From an uncultured Aureimonas sp. (GTDB lineage Bacteria; Pseudomonadota; Alphaproteobacteria; Rhizobiales; Rhizobiaceae): a DNA stretch of 32,269 nucleotides. The stretch spans positions 1-32,269 of the forward strand of contig NZ_CAJYIU010000026.1 in the NCBI RefSeq assembly GCF_913775355.1, in the 5' to 3' direction. Below are positions 9,116 to 17,658 of this stretch, piece after piece. The position numbers were made by a program, and so were the translations under genes. Positions within the stretch are counted from its first letter, which is position 1. Every line of letters begins with the position of its first letter. The notes under the pieces were generated by a model. That model saw nothing but the letters and a program-made list of their open reading frames with translations. It searched no databases and was not told the DNA's origin.

Positions 9116-10033
9116 TCAGGCTGCGAAGCGGCTGGCGTCGGCCCCGTAGTGGCTGACGTAGCGCGGGTTGATCCGCGACACCGGTAGCACCACGAGAACG
9201 TCGGTGGTGCCGAACTGGTGGTCCACCACCGCATCCTCGCCGACATAGCCGCCGATCCGCAGGTAGCCCTTCAGGAGCGGCGGCAGCGTGCCGAGCGCGC
9301 GCTTCGGGTCGGCGCAGACGGTGCCGGCCGGCAGGGTCGACCGCCGCCCGGTGACCGCGCGCACGCGCCACTCGTCCGGTGCCGGCGCGCTGTCGCGTAG
9401 GAGCGCCAGCGCATCGGACAGCTTCGACAGGTCCGTGCCGGCGAGCGAGGCGCAGCCGAACAGGACGTCGATCCGGTGCTCCAGCACATAGGCCCAGATA
9501 CCCTGCCACAGAAGCTCGACCGTGCGCTTGCCGCGATAGTCGGGCAGGACGCAGGAGCGGCCGAGTTCGAGGAAGCGCAGCCCGGCATGGCGCGCGACCA
9601 GACGGTCGATCTCGAACTCGCCGGCCGTGTAGAAGCCGGGCGAGCGGCCGCGCGTCGCTTGGCGCAGAAGACGATAGGTGCCGACGATCTGCGCCGTGCC
9701 CTCGCCCGCCCTTGCGCGGTCGAAGACGAGAAGATGATCGCAGAAACGATCGAACCCGTCGGCGTCGCGACGCGTCACCTTTTGAAGCGGCGAGGGCTTG
9801 GCGCTCATCTCCTCGTAGAAGACCTGGTAGCGCAGTTCCTGCGCCGCGCGGATCTCCGCCCTGGTGCGGGCGAGCCGCACCTCCAGCCCGCCGAGGCGGC
9901 CGAGGACGGGCGCGCGCGGGTCGAGCGGCGCGGTGAGGCTGCGGGGCGCGGAGGGGATCAGCGAAAGCATGCGCTTCGACAGGGGTTCGCCGGTGCGGGC
10001 GGCGTGCGAACCGAGGGTGGCGGCAAATCCCAT
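9116..10033 (-). CDS. olsB: OlsB-like GNAT acyltransferase (ornithine lipid / hemolysin-like)
   Basis: The sequence fits the GNAT-fold N-acyltransferase family of OlsB, which transfers a 3-hydroxy fatty acid from acyl-carrier protein to ornithine to make lyso-ornithine lipid. Telling segments are LRYQVFYEEM near the start, FDRFCDHLLV, a region ending FYTAGEFEIDRL, then LELGRSCVLPDYRGKRTVELLW and a long C-terminal half ending in NPRYVSHYG. ATG at 10033 (305 aa) is chosen because AGGAG lies exactly 8 nt upstream; an earlier in-frame ATG at 10063 has no such site. The second enzyme of the pathway, the OlsA-type acyltransferase, is not in the window. Family secure, exact substrate inferred. Confidence 0.75.
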   Translation of the reverse strand: MGFAATLGSHAARTGEPLSKRMLSLIPSAPRSLTAPLDPRAPVLGRLGGLEVRLARTRAEIRAAQELRYQVFYEEMSAKPSPLQKVTRRDADGFDRFCDHLLVFDRARAGEGTAQIVGTYRLLRQATRGRSPGFYTAGEFEIDRLVARHAGLRFLELGRSCVLPDYRGKRTVELLWQGIWAYVLEHRIDVLFGCASLAGTDLSKLSDALALLRDSAPAPDEWRVRAVTGRRSTLPAGTVCADPKRALGTLPPLLKGYLRIGGYVGEDAVVDHQFGTTDVLVVLPVSRINPRYVSHYGADASRFAA

Positions 10034-10175
10034 CTTCGCGTCTCCTGCGGGCGATCGAACCATCGGGTCGCTTTCGAATTAGCCGATGGCGGCGACGGTT
10101 TCGTGACGCGCGTCGCCTGTCGAGACGGCTGCGCCGGATGGCCCGCCCCGTGTTTCCGCCCGTTTCACGAAGACG

Positions 10176-10673
10176 TCAACCGTCTGCCGTCTCGCCCCCG
10201 CCGGTGTCGCGCTTCTTCCGGTGGAGGACGAACTCGTCGAGGAGGATCAGCGCCGCCCCGACCGAGATGAACGCGTCGGCGAGATTGAAGACGGCAAAGC
10301 TCCAGACCGGCGTGTGGAAGAGGATGTAGTCGACGACATAGCCGAGCGACACGCGGTCGATGAGGTTGCCGATCGCGCCGCCCACGATGATGGCGAAGCC
10401 GAACTGCGTGAGCTTGCGGTCGGCGGGCGTGTTCCACCAGAGCCAGCCGACGAAGCCGAGAACCACGACCGAGATCGCGGCAAGGCCAAGGCCGTGGAAG
10501 CCGTCCAGCATGGAGAAGGCGATGCCCTCGTTGCGGGCGTGGAAGAGGGCGAGGAACGGCAGGACCTCGATCGCCTCGCCGAGCCCCATCGTGTCGACGA
10601 CGAGGCGCTTGATCCCTTGGTCGAGCGCGACCGCGAGCGCGACGATCGAGAGGGCGGACAGGAGACGCGGCAT
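10176..10673 (-). CDS. lspA: LspA, lipoprotein signal peptidase (signal peptidase II)
   Basis: LspA cleaves the signal peptide of prolipoproteins in the inner membrane. The 165-aa chain has four hydrophobic segments and both catalytic aspartates: [15 protein letters not shown] (D115) and [11 protein letters not shown] (D133). The start is ATG at 10673, which overlaps the stop of the upstream methyltransferase gene as TGATG. A GTG one codon earlier (10676) is equally in frame, so the start is uncertain by one residue. Coupling with an upstream TrmH-family methyltransferase is a known rhizobial arrangement. Family identity is very secure. Confidence 0.95.
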   Translation of the reverse strand: MPRLLSALSIVALAVALDQGIKRLVVDTMGLGEAIEVLPFLALFHARNEGIAFSMLDGFHGLGLAAISVVVLGFVGWLWWNTPADRKLTQFGFAIIVGGAIGNLIDRVSLGYVVDYILFHTPVWSFAVFNLADAFISVGAALILLDEFVLHRKKRDTGGGETADG

Positions 10674-11539
10674 CACAGCGCCAGGCTCCCGCGGCGCGCC
10701 TCGAAGATCATCAGGCCGGTGGCGACCGCAAGGTTCAGGCTGTCGGCGCGCCCGACCTGCGGAATGCGCACCAGCGTATCGCAGGCGCTGGCGAGCGCGT
10801 CGGACAGGCCGGACTGCTCGTTGCCCATCAGGAGCAGCGTCGGCTTCGACCCGTAGGCGGGTTTGCGGAAGTCGGTCTCGCCGCGCATGTGCGTTCCGAC
10901 GACGAGACCGGAGAGGCCCTTGCGGAAGGCGAGGAAGGCGGCCTCGTCGACCTTGGCGACGGGCACGGCGAAGATCGAGCCCATCGTCGCGCGCACCGCC
11001 TCGAGCGAGAACGGATCGACGCTCTCGCCGACCAGGACGACGCCCTTGGCGCCCGCGGCGTCGGCGGTGCGCAGGATCGTGCCGAGGTTGCCGGGATCGC
11101 GCACCCGGTCGAGGACGACCAGAAGCCCGTCGCGGCCGAGGTCGATCCGGTCGAGCCGCGCCGTCTTCTGGCGGAACACGCCGATCGCGCTCTGCGGGTT
11201 GTCGCGGCGCGAGATGGCGGCGAGCACCTTGTCGCTGGCCTCCAGGACATCGGCGCCGCCGGCCACGGTGCGCGCGGCGGTCTTCGACAGAAGGTCGGAA
11301 TGCAGCTGCGTCTTGGCGGCGATCAAGGTGTCGATCGTCCAGCCCGCGTCGAGCGCGTCGATCACGAGCTTCAGCCCTTCGGCGAGAAACAGGCCGGTCT
11401 CCTCGCGGTGCTTCTTGAGCGCGAGGTTGCGGATGTCCTTGACGATCGGGTTGGAGACGCTCGTCACCTCCTTGACCCGACCGGGCGCCGAGGTGGCGGG
11501 GCGGCGGGGGGCTTCGCGTTCGGTCAAGCGGACACCCAT
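10673..11539 (-). CDS. TrmH/SpoU-family RNA 2'-O-methyltransferase
   Basis: This 288-aa SPOUT methyltransferase has an N-terminal substrate-binding domain ([25 protein letters not shown], then [15 protein letters not shown]) and a C-terminal knotted SAM domain. The family signatures are [33 protein letters not shown] and [21 protein letters not shown]. It probably methylates rRNA or tRNA ribose; the target is unknown (RlmB or TrmH-like). The ATG at 11539 overlaps the end of the upstream methyltransferase gene by 16 bp, and the stop overlaps lspA, so three genes are cotranscribed. No ribosome-binding site is obvious before the ATG, which is consistent with coupling. Confidence 0.9.
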   Translation of the reverse strand: MGVRLTEREAPRRPATSAPGRVKEVTSVSNPIVKDIRNLALKKHREETGLFLAEGLKLVIDALDAGWTIDTLIAAKTQLHSDLLSKTAARTVAGGADVLEASDKVLAAISRRDNPQSAIGVFRQKTARLDRIDLGRDGLLVVLDRVRDPGNLGTILRTADAAGAKGVVLVGESVDPFSLEAVRATMGSIFAVPVAKVDEAAFLAFRKGLSGLVVGTHMRGETDFRKPAYGSKPTLLLMGNEQSGLSDALASACDTLVRIPQVGRADSLNLAVATGLMIFEARRGSLAL

Positions 11540-12648
11540 CTGGAAAAGAGCGAGGTGGACAGGTGGCGGGCGTCCTCGCCCTCCTCCCGGATGACGAGTT
11601 CGCCCGATTCCACGGTGCCGCCGAGGCCCCGCATCGCCTCGCCCATCAGCGCCGAGAGCGAGTAGAACGAGGAGCGGATCGAATAGGCGGTGAGGACGAG
11701 TGCAAGCGGGCGGTCCGACAGGAGCTGGCGCATCAGGACGAGAAGATGCGGCAGATCCTCGAAGAGCTGCCAGACCTCACCCTTGGGCCCGCGGCCGAAC
11801 TTCGGCGGATCGAGGAGGATGATCTCGTAAGCCGAGCCGCGTCGCGCCTCGCGCTCGGCATAGCGCACGGCATCCTCGCAGATCCAGCGGATCGGCGCGC
11901 CGGACAGGCCGGCAAGTTCGGCATTCTCGCGCGCCCAGCCGATGGCGCGCTTCGAGGCGTCGACATGCGTCACCTCGGCGCCCGCGCGCGCGGCCAGAAG
12001 CGAGGCGAGACCGGTATAGCCGAAGAGGTTGAGGACGCGCACGGGCCGCTGGTGCCGCTCGCGCTCGCGCTCGATCGTCTCGCACATGAAGCGCCAGTGC
12101 ACGGCCTGCTCGGGGAAGACGCCGACATGCCGGAACGAGGTGAAGCGGCCGAGATAGGGCAGGCCGTCCTGGCGCATCGGCCAGGTCTCGCCGAGCGCCG
12201 TCGCGGGAAAGCGCCAGCGGCCGGCGCCCTCCTCGTCGGTGTCGCCGGTGAAGATCGCGTCGGCCCCGTCCCAGCGAGTGGCGACCATGCGCCGGGGCCA
12301 GATCGCCTGATTCTCGGGACGGCGGATCGTCAGCGGTCCGTAGCGCTCGAGCTTCTCGCCGTCGCCCGAATCCAGGAGCGCGTAATCGGCGCCCGGCTCG
12401 ACCTCGAGGACGACCGGCGCCCGGAACGCGGGACGCTCCCCCTTCGGCCACTCGACGGCTGGACGGTCGCGGCGGTTCTCGCGCGCGATCTCCTCGACGC
12501 TTTCGCGCCGCGGTGGCTCGGCGGCGACGGCCGGCGCGGGCGGGCGCGGCCTCTCTCCGGTCGGCTTGGCCGAACGGGGCGCCGGCCGCTCGGCCGGGCG
12601 CTCGCGCCGACCGGACTTGCCCGGCCCCTTGGGTCTGTCGTTCCTCAT
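11524..12648 (-). CDS. Class I SAM-dependent methyltransferase, RlmI-like
   Basis: The C-terminal two thirds carry a Rossmann-like SAM-binding fold: [28 protein letters not shown] (motif I and the acidic loop) and [16 protein letters not shown], whose DPPKF motif is typical of RlmI/RlmK-type 23S rRNA cytosine or guanine methyltransferases. The first 75 or so residues are a low-complexity tail rich in R, P, A and E, probably disordered and RNA-binding. ATG at 12648 (374 aa) is preferred; the frame stays open to 12741, but that extension looks non-homologous. The canonical PUA domain of RlmI is not evident. Substrate unknown. First gene of the operon with the TrmH-type gene and lspA. Confidence 0.82.
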   Translation of the reverse strand: MRNDRPKGPGKSGRRERPAERPAPRSAKPTGERPRPPAPAVAAEPPRRESVEEIARENRRDRPAVEWPKGERPAFRAPVVLEVEPGADYALLDSGDGEKLERYGPLTIRRPENQAIWPRRMVATRWDGADAIFTGDTDEEGAGRWRFPATALGETWPMRQDGLPYLGRFTSFRHVGVFPEQAVHWRFMCETIERERERHQRPVRVLNLFGYTGLASLLAARAGAEVTHVDASKRAIGWARENAELAGLSGAPIRWICEDAVRYAEREARRGSAYEIILLDPPKFGRGPKGEVWQLFEDLPHLLVLMRQLLSDRPLALVLTAYSIRSSFYSLSALMGEAMRGLGGTVESGELVIREEGEDARHLSTSLFSRWVSA

Positions 12649-12764
12649 CGGCGGCTCATAGCGTATCGCGGGGGCGGACCGCAAACGGTGCCGGCTTGGC
12701 AAAGCGCCTCGCCGGTTCCATTCTCCCGCCGTGCCGGCCACAGGGCCGGCGGGGAGGATAGGAC

Positions 12765-13238
12765 ATGGATCTGAAGGGCGAATACCGCCTGCCCGCGCCG
12801 CGCGAGACGGTCTGGGCGCTGCTCAACGACCCGGCGGTTCTGAAGGCGTGCATCCCGGGCTGCCAGGAACTGGAGGTGACCGGCGAGAACGAGATGGCGG
12901 CGACCGTCGTCGCCAAGGTCGGCCCGGTGAAAGCGACATTCACGGGCCAGGTGCGGCTGGAGAACATCGTCCCGCCGGAGAGCTACTCCATCGTCGGCGA
13001 GGGCAAGGGCGGCATCGCGGGCTTCGCGTCGGGCGGCGCCGACGTGCATCTCTCGGAAGAGGGCGCCGAGACGGTTCTCACCTACACGGTGGACGCCAAG
13101 GTCGGCGGCAAGATCGCGCAGCTCGGCGGCCGCCTCGTCGATTCGTCGGCCAAAAAGCTCGCCGGCCAGTTCTTCGACAATCTGGCCGCGCGCGTCAGCG
13201 GCCGGGAGCCGGCGTCCGCCGAGGCGGCCGGCGCCTGA
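12765..13238 (+). CDS. CoxG-family SRPBCC protein (carbon monoxide dehydrogenase subunit G-like)
   Basis: This 157-aa protein belongs to the START/SRPBCC helix-grip superfamily. The opening MDLKGEYRLPAPRETVWALLNDPAVLKACIPGC and the later GEGKGGIAGFASGGADV and VGGKIAQLGGRLVDSSAKKLA are hallmarks of CoxG. Known CoxG proteins help assemble or couple molybdenum CO dehydrogenases, and some bind quinones. No coxMSL or other molybdenum-enzyme gene is in view, so the role here is open. GGGAGG lies about 10 nt before the ATG, preceded by a GCCGGCC/GGCCGGC hairpin at 12734-12751. Its 3' end meets lapA with only 3 bp between stop codons. Confidence 0.85.
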   Translation: MDLKGEYRLPAPRETVWALLNDPAVLKACIPGCQELEVTGENEMAATVVAKVGPVKATFTGQVRLENIVPPESYSIVGEGKGGIAGFASGGADVHLSEEGAETVLTYTVDAKVGGKIAQLGGRLVDSSAKKLAGQFFDNLAARVSGREPASAEAAGA

Positions 13239-13241
13239 CGC

Positions 13242-13634
13242 TCAGATCGCGGCCGGGCCGGACAGGGCCGGCCGCACGTCACCGGGGGCGGCGAGCGCCG
13301 TGCCGGTCGCGCGCACCTGCTCCTCGCGCATGCGGCGCAGGCGCTCGTTGCCGACGGCGACCTCGTGGCGGAGGTTCTCGACCTCGTCGGTCCGGCGCGC
13401 GGCGCGTGCGCGATAGTGGTGCTGCGTGAACCAGGTACCGAGACCGCCCAGGATGAGGCCGAGGATCACCGCCCCGATCAGCAGCACGAAGAGCGGAACA
13501 TCGTAGACGAACTGTGGCATGGTGCCGATCGGGTCGAGAGACACGGGCACCGGCGCCCGGTTGGCGACGCAGAACACCACGAGCAGGATGGCCAGCGGCC
13601 CGAGCACGAGGAGGGTGAGGATCTTCGAGATCAT
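13242..13634 (-). CDS. lapA: LapA-domain (DUF1049) inner-membrane protein
   Basis: This 130-aa protein has two hydrophobic helices (about residues 5-24 and 45-66). The loop between them reads CVANRAPVPVSLDPI, the typical LapA pattern, and the basic, heptad-like C-terminal region (HHYRARAARRTDEVENLRHEV) suggests a short coiled coil. In E. coli LapA works with LapB in controlling LPS synthesis through LpxC. LapB is absent here, so that link is by analogy. ATG at 13634 was chosen because it opens the first membrane segment; upstream in-frame codons look non-coding. It follows ihfB, as in many proteobacteria, 131 bp downstream. Confidence 0.85.
   Translation of the reverse strand: MISKILTLLVLGPLAILLVVFCVANRAPVPVSLDPIGTMPQFVYDVPLFVLLIGAVILGLILGGLGTWFTQHHYRARAARRTDEVENLRHEVAVGNERLRRMREEQVRATGTALAAPGDVRPALSGPAAI
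13249..13275. other. GC hairpin at the convergent coxG/lapA ends
   Basis: GCGGCCGG (13249-13256) and CCGGCCGC (13268-13275) form a perfect 8-bp stem inside the end of lapA, 11 bp past the coxG stop. It could help end coxG transcription, but there is no T-tract and the bases are also coding. Confidence 0.3.
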
Positions 13635-13765
13635 GGTCTGTCCGTCTTGAAGGGCGCGAGGCGACGGGCCGCCCGGCCGCACGCCCGCGTGTCCGGGCAT
13701 CGGGTGTAGGTATGAAGACCGGGCCCCGCGTCAATCGCTTTCCGCGCGACCGCCGGCCGGAAGGC

Positions 13766-14047
13766 TCAGGCGTCGTTCAGGCGCTCACGCAGTTCCTTGC
13801 CGGTCTTGAAGAAGGGCACCCACTTCTCCTCGACCTCGACCGCCTCGCCGGTGCGCGGATTGCGGCCGGCGCGCGGCGGGCGGTTCTTGACCGAGAAGGC
13901 GCCGAAGCCGCGCAGCTCCACCCGGTTTCCGTCGCAGAGCGCCTGCGTGATCTCGTCGAAGATCGCGTTCACGATGGTCTCGACATCGCGCTGGTAGAGA
14001 TGCGGATTGCGGCCGGCGATGATCTGCACGAGCTCTGACTTGATCAC
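13766..14047 (-). CDS. ihfB: Integration host factor subunit beta
   Basis: IHF is a heterodimeric DNA-bending protein needed for sigma-54 promoters, recombination and replication. The 93-aa chain opens [17 protein letters not shown] and contains [25 protein letters not shown], the beta-ribbon arm with the intercalating proline in GRNP (about residues 61-64). The start is GTG at 14047-14045, placed by alignment with the family; the ORF stays open for 27 codons upstream, but that part is not IHF-like. Neighbours sppA and lapA give the rhizobial sppA-ihfB-lapA order. IHF beta rather than alpha is supported by the start sequence and the lapA neighbour. Confidence 0.94.
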   Translation of the reverse strand: MIKSELVQIIAGRNPHLYQRDVETIVNAIFDEITQALCDGNRVELRGFGAFSVKNRPPRAGRNPRTGEAVEVEEKWVPFFKTGKELRERLNDA

Positions 14048-14158
14048 GATACGTTGTCCCCGGAGCGCAGCCCGAAGGCGCATCGGCCAACCACGCGGAG
14101 CGCGGGGCCGAAACGCCAGCAAATTCAATTGGATGGCGCGGTCAGACCGCGCCCTGTT

Positions 14159-15115
14159 CTAGTGGCCGGGAGGCTGCCAGAGCGATACCATCCCGTCAAG
14201 GCGGCCGGTGGCGCCCGCCACGGCCTGACCGAGGCCGGAGGCGGCGGGGTCGAAGCCGAGAAGGCTGACCGTCAGCGCCCGCGCGCCGGACGAGAGGCCC
14301 CAGCGCCCCTCGCTCTCGGGCTCGCGCTCGACGATCTCGAGATTCTTCGGCACGCCGCGCTCGTCCTCCAGCCAACGCCGCACCTCGGCTTCCCCGCCGA
14401 GCGCGTCGACCAGCCGGTTGGCGAGGCCCTGCTCGCCCGAGAACACCGAGCCGTCGGCGAGCGCGTCGGTTTCGGCCGGCGTGAAGCCGCGGCGCTCGGT
14501 GACGAGGCGCTTGAACCAGTCGTACGAGCTGTTGACGAGCCGGCCGATCATCTCGCGCGCTTCCGGCGGCGCGGGATCGAAGGGCGAGGGCTCCGCCTTC
14601 AGCGGCGAGGACTTCACCGCCGCCACGTCGACGCCGATCCGGCCGAGGAGCACGGAGGCGTCGACATACTGGAACAGGACGCCGATCGAGCCGACGATGG
14701 AGGAATGGTGGGCGACGATGCGGTCGGTCGCCATCGCCACCATGTAGCCGGCGGAGGCCGCGAGCTGGCCGACCTCGGCCGCCACGGGCTTGGTCTCGGC
14801 CAAATGCCGCACCGCATGGAACAGCGTCTCGCCGCCGACCGTGGTTCCGCCCGGCGAGTTGACCTTGACGATCACCGCCTTCACGGCGTCGTCCTCGGCA
14901 AGTTCCTCGAGGAGGTCGAGCATCTTGCGGTCTTCGGTGATGACGCCCGAGATCTCGACGCGCGCGATCGTGGGGCCGAGCCCCGCGCCCGGCCGCCAGC
15001 CGGCGGCCAGAACCGCCAGGAGCACCGCGAGCGCGAGGCCGCAGAGCGCCACCACACGCCAGAACGACAGCTTGCGGCGCAGCCGCCGCCGGTCGATGAT
15101 CCCTTGTGCGTCCAT
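14159..15115 (-). CDS. sppA: SppA-type signal peptide peptidase (S49)
   Basis: This 318-aa short-form SppA serine protease is membrane-anchored by one N-terminal helix (about residues 19-40) with its active site in the periplasm. The catalytic pair is readable: nucleophile S121 in GQLAASAGYMVAMATDRIVA and general base K173 in VKSSPLKAEPSPF. The VNSPGG oxyanion motif is at about 85-90. It degrades cleaved signal peptides or membrane protein remnants. ATG at 15115 was chosen because it precedes a basic stretch and the helix; the frame remains open for 220 codons further, which is shadow of lptC on the other strand. It is divergent from lptC and upstream of ihfB. Confidence 0.93.
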   Translation of the reverse strand: MDAQGIIDRRRLRRKLSFWRVVALCGLALAVLLAVLAAGWRPGAGLGPTIARVEISGVITEDRKMLDLLEELAEDDAVKAVIVKVNSPGGTTVGGETLFHAVRHLAETKPVAAEVGQLAASAGYMVAMATDRIVAHHSSIVGSIGVLFQYVDASVLLGRIGVDVAAVKSSPLKAEPSPFDPAPPEAREMIGRLVNSSYDWFKRLVTERRGFTPAETDALADGSVFSGEQGLANRLVDALGGEAEVRRWLEDERGVPKNLEIVEREPESEGRWGLSSGARALTVSLLGFDPAASGLGQAVAGATGRLDGMVSLWQPPGH

Positions 15116-15231
15116 GCCGCCCCGCCTGGTCCCCGAACATCCGCGGGTCAGCGATAGACGGACCCGCGCGGCTTGCCAAGCGTCGCCCGGGCCGCACCCG
15201 GGCCGGTTGCGCCGGGCCTCGCGCCCGATGG

Positions 15232-15246
15232 TTTTACCATGTAAAA
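15232..15246. promoter_or_regulatory. Perfect dyad TTTTAC-CAT-GTAAAA between sppA and lptC
   Basis: Six-base arms TTTTAC and GTAAAA are separated by CAT in an AT-rich patch of otherwise GC-rich DNA, within the divergent sppA/lptC region. A TATATC-like -10 element follows at 15251. It looks like a regulator-binding site, but I cannot name the regulator. A GCGAAGC/GCTTCGC hairpin follows at 15276-15292. Confidence 0.4.
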
Positions 15247-15335
15247 ACCCTATATCGCGCATACATGATGGCGGTGCGAAGCCCGGCTTCGCTCCCGCCC
15301 CGCATTCCCCGCCCGAATCATCCGGAGCCCTCTTC

Positions 15336-16055
15336 ATTCTCGACGCACCCGACAGGCAGGACAGGCAGGCAGGCGCCGCGCGCGACGGACTGGCCCTCGG
15401 CAACGTCGCCGAGCGGCCGGCCGACGCGTTCGACCGCGCGCAGTCGCATTCGCGGCGCGTGCGCTGGCTCAAGATCGGCCTGCCGCTCGTCGCGACCGCC
15501 ATCGTGCTGGCGGGCGCGGTCGCCATCTGGCTCGCCCGCAGCCTGCCCGCCGACATCGCCTTCACCTCGACCTCGATCGAGGACGGCCGCCTCGTGATGC
15601 GCGATCCGCGCATGTCGGGCGTCGACGGCAACGACCGGCCCTTCTCGATGGTCGCGGACCGCGCGATCCAGGCGCTCGGCGGCTCCAGCATCGATCTCGA
15701 GGGCGTGCGCGCCAACCTGACGGTCGACCAGAACACCACGGCCGAGCTCACCGCCGCCAAGGGCCGCTTCGACACGCGCACCAACATGCTGCGCCTCTAC
15801 GACCAGATCGCCGTCGACACGACGAGCGGCATCCGCATCCGCATGCAGAGCGCCGACGTGTCGCTCGAGGGTGGCGCCCTGACCGGCACCGGGCCGGTCG
15901 AGATCGCGACGAGCGACCAGCGCCTCGAAGCCGGCACCGTCTCCATCTCGGACGGCGGCAAGACGCTGTCCTTCGGCAACCGGGTCAAGCTGACCCTTCT
16001 TCCGCAGTCCCTTTCCAACGGGGGCGAGGCCCCACTCAGCGAGCCAGGACCATGA
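15336..16055 (+). CDS. lptC: LptC, LPS export protein, probable ATT start
   Basis: LptC is the bitopic inner-membrane protein that receives LPS from LptB2FG and passes it to LptA. There is a cytoplasmic basic stretch (SHSRRVRWLK), one membrane helix (IGLPLVATAIVLAGAVAIWL), then a periplasmic beta domain with FTSTSIEDGRLVMRDPRMSG and TAELTAAKGRFDTRT. The C-terminus overlaps lptA as ATGA. No ATG, GTG or TTG lies between 15231 and the GTG at 15459, yet GGAG at 15324-15327 sits 8 nt before ATT at 15336, giving 239 aa. Alternatives are ATG 15228 (275 aa, no ribosome-binding site, overlapping the dyad) or GTG 15459 (198 aa, beginning at the helix). Identity secure, start doubtful. Confidence 0.88.
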   Translation: MLDAPDRQDRQAGAARDGLALGNVAERPADAFDRAQSHSRRVRWLKIGLPLVATAIVLAGAVAIWLARSLPADIAFTSTSIEDGRLVMRDPRMSGVDGNDRPFSMVADRAIQALGGSSIDLEGVRANLTVDQNTTAELTAAKGRFDTRTNMLRLYDQIAVDTTSGIRIRMQSADVSLEGGALTGTGPVEIATSDQRLEAGTVSISDGGKTLSFGNRVKLTLLPQSLSNGGEAPLSEPGP

Positions 16056-16666
16056 CAACGATCCATCGCCTGCCCGTCGTGCTGGCCGTTATCGGCTCCC
16101 TCTGCGCCGCCGGCGCAGCGGTGGCGCAGCAGCAGTCGCAGGGGTTCGGCAACTCCTTCGGCGGCTTGCAGGTGAAGGGCGACCAGCCCGTCGCCATCGA
16201 ATCGAACCAGCTCGACGTCGACGACGGAAAGTCGCTCGCCACCTTCTCGGGCGATGTCAGCGTGCGCCAGGGCCCGACCTCGATGAACGCCGAGAAGCTC
16301 CTCGTCTTCTACGTGCGCAACAAGGACGGCGAGGCGCAGCCGGCCGCCCAGCGCTCCAACCTGCCGGGCGGCTCGGGCGACATCAGCCGCCTCGAGGCCA
16401 CCGGAAAGGTGACGATCCGCTCGGCCGACCAGGTCGCGACCGCCAACAAGGCCGAGTTCGACATGGCGACGCAGGTGGCGCTGCTGACCGGCGACGTAGT
16501 GCTCAGCCAAGGCAAGAACGTCGCCACCGGCTGCGTCCTGCGCATCCAGATGGATACCGGCGTCGCGCGCCTCCAGAGCAACAACTGCAACGGTGCCTCG
16601 GGCGGCGGCGGCCGGGTTCGCATGCTCCTGTCGCCTGGCGCGAACGGCGCGGCCGGCACCAACTGA
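16052..16666 (+). CDS. lptA: LptA, periplasmic LPS-transport bridge protein
   Basis: LptA polymerises into the periplasmic bridge carrying LPS to the outer membrane. The 204-aa protein has a signal peptide (hydrophobic residues about 8-24, cleaved after AAVAQ-like) and the OstA/LptA beta-jellyroll repeats: PVAIESNQLDVDDGKSLATFSGDVSV, LEATGKVTIRSADQVATANKAEFD and LLTGDVVLSQG. Its ATG overlaps the lptC stop codon (ATGA), which suggests coupling. A glycine/arginine/alanine-rich tail of about 25 residues follows the folded part, which is longer than in E. coli but common in rhizobia. Confidence 0.94.
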   Translation: MTTIHRLPVVLAVIGSLCAAGAAVAQQQSQGFGNSFGGLQVKGDQPVAIESNQLDVDDGKSLATFSGDVSVRQGPTSMNAEKLLVFYVRNKDGEAQPAAQRSNLPGGSGDISRLEATGKVTIRSADQVATANKAEFDMATQVALLTGDVVLSQGKNVATGCVLRIQMDTGVARLQSNNCNGASGGGGRVRMLLSPGANGAAGTN

Positions 16667-16796
16667 CGCCTCCCTCCCGCTCGATTCCCTTCGGGCGGCC
16701 CGGCGCCTCGCCGGCCGCCCAGACCCCGGACGTTTCGTGGCCGCACAGATCGATACCCCTCCCCGTCGCCCGGTCGGCGATCCCCGCGAGAGCGCG

Positions 16797-17549
16797 ATGC
16801 CCGGCGAGAAGCGGGCGCATCCGTCCGCCGGCACGCTGGTCGCCCGCGGCATCACCAAGACCTACCGGGGCCGGCGCGTCGTCGACAGCGTCGACGTCGC
16901 CGTGCGGCGCGGCGAGGCGGTCGGGCTTCTCGGCCCGAACGGCGCGGGCAAGACCACCTGCTTCTACATGATCACCGGCCTCGTGCCGGTCGATGGCGGG
17001 CGCATCGAGCTCGACGGCCACGACATCACCGGCGTGCCGATGTACCGGCGCGCGCGCCTCGGGATCGGCTACCTGCCGCAGGAGGCCTCGATCTTCCGCG
17101 GTCTGTCGGTGGAGGACAACATCCGCGCCGTGCTCGAGATGGTCGAGCCCTCGAAGACGGAGCGCGAGCGCCAGCTCACGGCGCTTCTCGAGGAGTTCCA
17201 CATCGGGCACCTGCGCAAGCAGCCCTCGACCGCGCTGTCGGGCGGCGAGCGGCGGCGCTGCGAGATCGCGCGCGCGCTCGCCTCGCGCCCGACCTTCATG
17301 CTGCTCGACGAGCCCTTCGCGGGCGTCGACCCCATCGCGGTCGCCGATATCCAGGAACTCGTGCGCCACCTCACGCGGCGCGGGATCGGCGTCCTCATCA
17401 CCGACCACAACGTGCGCGAGACGCTCGGCCTCATCGATCGCGCCTACATCATGCACGCCGGTGCCGTCCTCACCCACGGCACGCCGCAGGACATCGTCGA
17501 CAACCCCGACGTCCGCCGGATCTATCTCGGCGAGCAGTTCACCTATTGA
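16797..17549 (+). CDS. lptB: LptB, ATPase of the LPS exporter
   Basis: This ABC ATPase powers LPS extraction together with LptFG. Walker A is GPNGAGKTT (about residues 46-54), the Q-loop region reads GYLPQEASIFRGLSVEDNIRAVLE, the signature LSGGERRRCEIARAL, Walker B FMLLDEPFAGVDP, and the switch histidine TDHNVRET. These, and the ending DNPDVRRIYLGEQF, are specific to LptB. ATG at 16797 (250 aa) is chosen; GTG at 16737 (270 aa) is also possible and neither has a strong ribosome-binding site. It lies 130 bp after lptA, in the conserved lptA-lptB-rpoN order. Confidence 0.95.
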   Translation: MPGEKRAHPSAGTLVARGITKTYRGRRVVDSVDVAVRRGEAVGLLGPNGAGKTTCFYMITGLVPVDGGRIELDGHDITGVPMYRRARLGIGYLPQEASIFRGLSVEDNIRAVLEMVEPSKTERERQLTALLEEFHIGHLRKQPSTALSGGERRRCEIARALASRPTFMLLDEPFAGVDPIAVADIQELVRHLTRRGIGVLITDHNVRETLGLIDRAYIMHAGAVLTHGTPQDIVDNPDVRRIYLGEQFTY

Positions 17550-17580
17550 CGCTTTCCCGCGCAGCGCTACCGCGTTTTTC

Positions 17581-17609
17581 TTGACAAGCAAGATGCGGAC
17601 CAGTTTCCT
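17581..17609 (+). promoter_or_regulatory. Weak candidate rpoN promoter
   Basis: TTGACA (17581-17586), a perfect -35, is followed after 17 nt by TTTCCT (17604-17609), a poor -10. It lies in the lptB-rpoN gap, 50-78 bp before the rpoN start. It may allow rpoN expression independent of lptB, but the -10 mismatch makes it uncertain. Confidence 0.3.
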
Positions 17610-17658
17610 TCCGAGGCTTGCCCCTGGCTGACGGGGCGCCTTGGGAGGGAGGATCGCC

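Noticed and set aside
11464-11473. AAGGAGGTGA, a perfect complement of the 16S rRNA tail, inside the TrmH-type gene on the minus strand.
   Set aside because: It encodes K-E-V of a conserved RVKEVTS stretch and no start codon follows at suitable distance.
14790-15335. Upstream open-frame extension of lptC to 14790.
   Set aside because: It runs antisense through sppA; the extra residues lack LptC resemblance.
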